64,000 nt of DNA from Candidatus Proruminimicrobium quisquiliarum. Its GTDB lineage: Bacteria; Elusimicrobiota; Endomicrobiia; Endomicrobiales; Endomicrobiaceae. The position numbers and the translations under genes were made by a program. The stretch lies in assembly GCA_018433245.1 (NCBI GenBank), contig JAHDRN010000001.1, positions 310,001-374,000 of the forward strand. Direction: 5' to 3'. Below, piece by piece: positions 61,976 to 64,000 of the stretch (position 1 is the stretch's first letter; every line of letters starts with the position of its first letter). The notes under the pieces are model-generated. The model worked only from the letters and a program-made list of their open reading frames with translations. It was not told the origin of the DNA and did not search any database.

Positions 61976-62929
61976 ATGGAGAATATATTAAAACCAAAAG
62001 TTTCTATTATAGGCTGCGGCAGTGTTGGTATGAGGTATGCTTATGCCTTAATGATGAAAGGAATAGCCAGAGAGATCACTCTTGTTGACGTTGATATGAA
62101 AAAAGCGGAAGGCGAGGCCATGGATTTATCCCACGGACTGCCGTATACTGATCCTGTTAATATTGCTGCAGGAGAATATAAAGATATAGCCGGTTCCGAT
62201 TTAGTTGTTGTAACAGCCGGTAAAAAGCGGAAGTCCGGGCAAACAAGGGTAGATTTATTAAAAGATAATATAGATTTGTTTAAGACAATAATTCCTGAAA
62301 TTATGAAATATGCGCCGGATACGATTTTGCTGATAGTATCCAATCCTGTAGATCTTTTAACTTACATTGCTTATAAAATATCCGGCAAAAAATCTTCTAA
62401 AATTATAGGTTCAGGAACTCTTTTAGACACTGCAAGACTTAAAAATGAAATATCAAAAAACTGCAATATAGATTCAAGAAGTATACATGCTTATATATTA
62501 GGGGAACACGGCGACAGCGGATTTCCTGTTTGGAGCAAAGCTGCGGTCGGCGGTATAAATATAGAGACATATTGTCTTCTATGTGATAATAAATGTCAAT
62601 ATAAAAAGAAATTGGAAGAAATATTTAACAATGTCAAAACTTCAGGTTCTGCAATTATTCAAAGAAAAGGTGAAACTTCATACGGAATAGGCCTTGCTCT
62701 TTTAAAAATTACACAGGCCATTCTTAAGAACGAAAACGCTGTTCTTCCGGTATCAGTATTAATTGAAAATATTTACGGGATAAATGATGTGTATTTAAGT
62801 TTACCGGCTGTAATTAATTCAGACGGAGTAAGACAGGTACAAAACATTGAATTTAATGACACGGAAAAGCAGGCATTTTTAAAATCGGCAAATGTTCTAA
62901 AACAGTTATTGAAAGAAGTGGGATTTTAA
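61976..62929 (+). CDS. LDH/MDH-family paralogue with Arg102, predicted malate dehydrogenase
   Basis: 317 residues, colinear with the upstream gene and closely similar throughout, so a tandem duplicate. The active-site loop reads TAGKKRKSGQTRVDLL: codon CGG (Arg) replaces Gln102, the residue that sets malate against lactate specificity in this superfamily. The catalytic His (GEHGDSGFP) and Arg171-type residues remain. Predicted substrate oxaloacetate/malate; this needs assay. The middle insertion CLLCDNKCQYK is shared. Confidence 0.85.
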   Translation: MENILKPKVSIIGCGSVGMRYAYALMMKGIAREITLVDVDMKKAEGEAMDLSHGLPYTDPVNIAAGEYKDIAGSDLVVVTAGKKRKSGQTRVDLLKDNIDLFKTIIPEIMKYAPDTILLIVSNPVDLLTYIAYKISGKKSSKIIGSGTLLDTARLKNEISKNCNIDSRSIHAYILGEHGDSGFPVWSKAAVGGINIETYCLLCDNKCQYKKKLEEIFNNVKTSGSAIIQRKGETSYGIGLALLKITQAILKNENAVLPVSVLIENIYGINDVYLSLPAVINSDGVRQVQNIEFNDTEKQAFLKSANVLKQLLKEVGF

Positions 62930-62944
62930 ATACGGAGTTTAATC

Positions 62945-63364
62945 ATGAAAACTTATAGAAAAGAACTTACGTTCAACACGTCAAAACGAATAGAATTTAT
63001 AAACATAACAGAACAGGTTCAAGACGCAATAGACGAAAGCGGCGTTAAAGAAGGAATTTGTCTTGTTAATGCCATGCATATAACGGCAAGCGTTTTTATA
63101 AACGATCACGAATACGGTCTTCACAGTGATTTTGAAAAATGGCTTGAAAAACTTGCTCCGCACCAGCCCATAAATTATTACCGTCACAATGATACCGGCG
63201 AGGACAATGCGGATTCGCATCTTAAAAGACAAATAATGGGAAGAGAAGTTACAGTTGCAGTTACAAACGGCCGGCTGGATTTTGGTCCGTGGGAACAGAT
63301 ATTTTACGGAGAATTTGACGGGATGAGAAGAAAAAGAGTTTTAATAAAAATAATCGGCGGTTAA
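62945..63364 (+). CDS. yjbQ: YjbQ/UPF0047 family protein
   Basis: 139 residues. [39 protein letters not shown] and [19 protein letters not shown] are the family blocks with three conserved His. E. coli YjbQ has weak thiamin-phosphate synthase activity; the real role is unknown. Confidence 0.9.
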   Translation: MKTYRKELTFNTSKRIEFINITEQVQDAIDESGVKEGICLVNAMHITASVFINDHEYGLHSDFEKWLEKLAPHQPINYYRHNDTGEDNADSHLKRQIMGREVTVAVTNGRLDFGPWEQIFYGEFDGMRRKRVLIKIIGG

Positions 63365-63369
63365 AATGA

Positions 63370-64000
63370 TTATAAATTGCCGCTTCCTATCGTTACTTCT
63401 CCTGATTCAAGAGTTTCAACCTTTCCGTTTGAAGTTTTTACGATAAGGTTTCCTTTTTCATTGATATCCGTTACAAATCCTTCTTTTTTTAATCCGTTGA
63501 TAACATATGATATATTCTTATTTAAAATAACGGAATGTCTTTTATATTCCTGCATCAAATTTTTATTTTTTAAATCGCTGTATAAAACGGTAAGATTATT
63601 TACTATTTCCGCAATCAGGACGTTTCTGTTTAAATTATCGCAATAAAGAGAAGTCGCAGTTTTTTTCATTTCTTTCGGAAAATCTTCGGTTTTTATGTTT
63701 ACGCCTATTCCGACAATAATGCTTTCGGCCGTCTGACTTTCAAAATCTATCGTAGCTTCCGTAAGAATTCCGCATATTTTTTTCCCGTTTAAAAATACGT
63801 CGTTTACCCATTTAATATCGGTATCAATGCCGGTCAGTTTTTTAACTGCTCTTACTACCGATACCGCGGCAGCTATAGTTATAAGCTGCGTATCTGCCGC
63901 ATTTTTATTCGGTTTAAAAACAACGGTCATATAAACGCCTGTTTTGGCGGGGGAAAAAAATTTTCTGTCAAATCGTCCTCTTCCGGCAGTTTGTTCGTCG
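63370..64000 (-). CDS. birA: Biotin-[acetyl-CoA-carboxylase] ligase, N-terminus beyond window
   Basis: The frame continues to the right edge, where DEQTAGRGRFDRKFFSPAKT is the biotinyl-AMP loop of BirA, so the ATG at 63930 is not the true start. IKWVNDVFLNGKKICGILTE is the second ligase block, and the C-terminal SH3-like domain is present (KNISYVINGLKKEGFVTDI). No view of an N-terminal helix-turn-helix, so repressor function is undetermined. Confidence 0.92.
   Translation of the reverse strand, partial: DEQTAGRGRFDRKFFSPAKTGVYMTVVFKPNKNAADTQLITIAAAVSVVRAVKKLTGIDTDIKWVNDVFLNGKKICGILTEATIDFESQTAESIIVGIGVNIKTEDFPKEMKKTATSLYCDNLNRNVLIAEIVNNLTVLYSDLKNKNLMQEYKRHSVILNKNISYVINGLKKEGFVTDINEKGNLIVKTSNGKVETLESGEVTIGSGNL

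Overview
The window is a chromosomal segment of a low-GC, Gram-negative, apparently anaerobic bacterium. LPS/Kdo synthesis and Lpt export genes, TolC/RND exporters and a TonB-type receptor show an outer membrane. A four-subunit 2-oxoacid:ferredoxin oxidoreductase, many 4Fe-4S proteins and radical SAM enzymes suggest anaerobic, ferredoxin-based metabolism. The mix would fit Elusimicrobiota (Endomicrobium-like), but that placement is an inference from gene content. No rRNA, phage structural gene, transposase, integrase or CRISPR array was seen.

Layout. 1-1300: a peptidase U32-type protein (cut by the window edge) and two tRNAs (Arg, His). 1301-10670 is an accessory island beginning next to tRNA-His. 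It holds (i) a strongly AT-rich five-gene cassette at 1569-6568 encoding radical SAM protein, ParB-like protein, PD-(D/E)XK-type nuclease, SNF2-type helicase and a second ParB-like protein, which I consider the best candidate for an undescribed defence or DNA-modification system; (ii) an AbiEi/AbiEii toxin-antitoxin pair with a perfect 22-bp operator; (iii) a self-inhibited Fic protein with its own operator and promoter. AbiE and Fic are bracketed by an imperfect direct repeat of about 120 bp, whose left copy is a decayed 5' end of the cation efflux gene at 9602. Two closely similar 129-bp hairpin repeats lie at 1325 and 10540, at the outer edges of the island.

10755-31375: envelope and stress functions. 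These are a Sel1 protein, a large secreted metallophosphoesterase, a nitronate monooxygenase, a TolC-RND-DUF2892-ArsR operon without a periplasmic adaptor, a methyltransferase, a short ferredoxin, antiporter and MFS transporters, an SGNH-like protein, an AEAK-repeat secreted protein, a secreted amidinotransferase-fold protein, the TIGR03546/TIGR03545 pair, LrgAB, an ABC ATPase and a small tyrosine-phosphatase-like protein.

31672-34737: ablA-ablB (predicted N-epsilon-acetyl-beta-lysine osmolyte synthesis), an exported Ni-superoxide dismutase and secG. 34745-35106: tRNA-Leu, tRNA-Gly, tRNA-Ala. 35296-40764: a minus-strand cobalamin salvage block (cobO-btuF-btuC-btuD, then a TonB receptor) with two cobalamin-type riboswitches of different build, and a CAU tRNA. 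40835-46937: YgiQ, LexA, two small membrane proteins and a lone RND pump. 47019-50450: tatA-tatC, a DUF362 protein and a NapH/NapG-like polyferredoxin.

50552-57762: a tight LPS block hldD-hldA-kdsB-kdsA-x-kdsC-lptC-lptA-lptB-miaA behind a consensus promoter and a possible attenuator. 57800-60826: ferredoxin oxidoreductase subunits delta-alpha-beta-gamma and an ArgA-type acetyltransferase. 61023-62929: tandem lactate/malate dehydrogenase paralogues that differ at the classic residue-102 specificity switch. 62945-64000: YjbQ and a BirA fragment.
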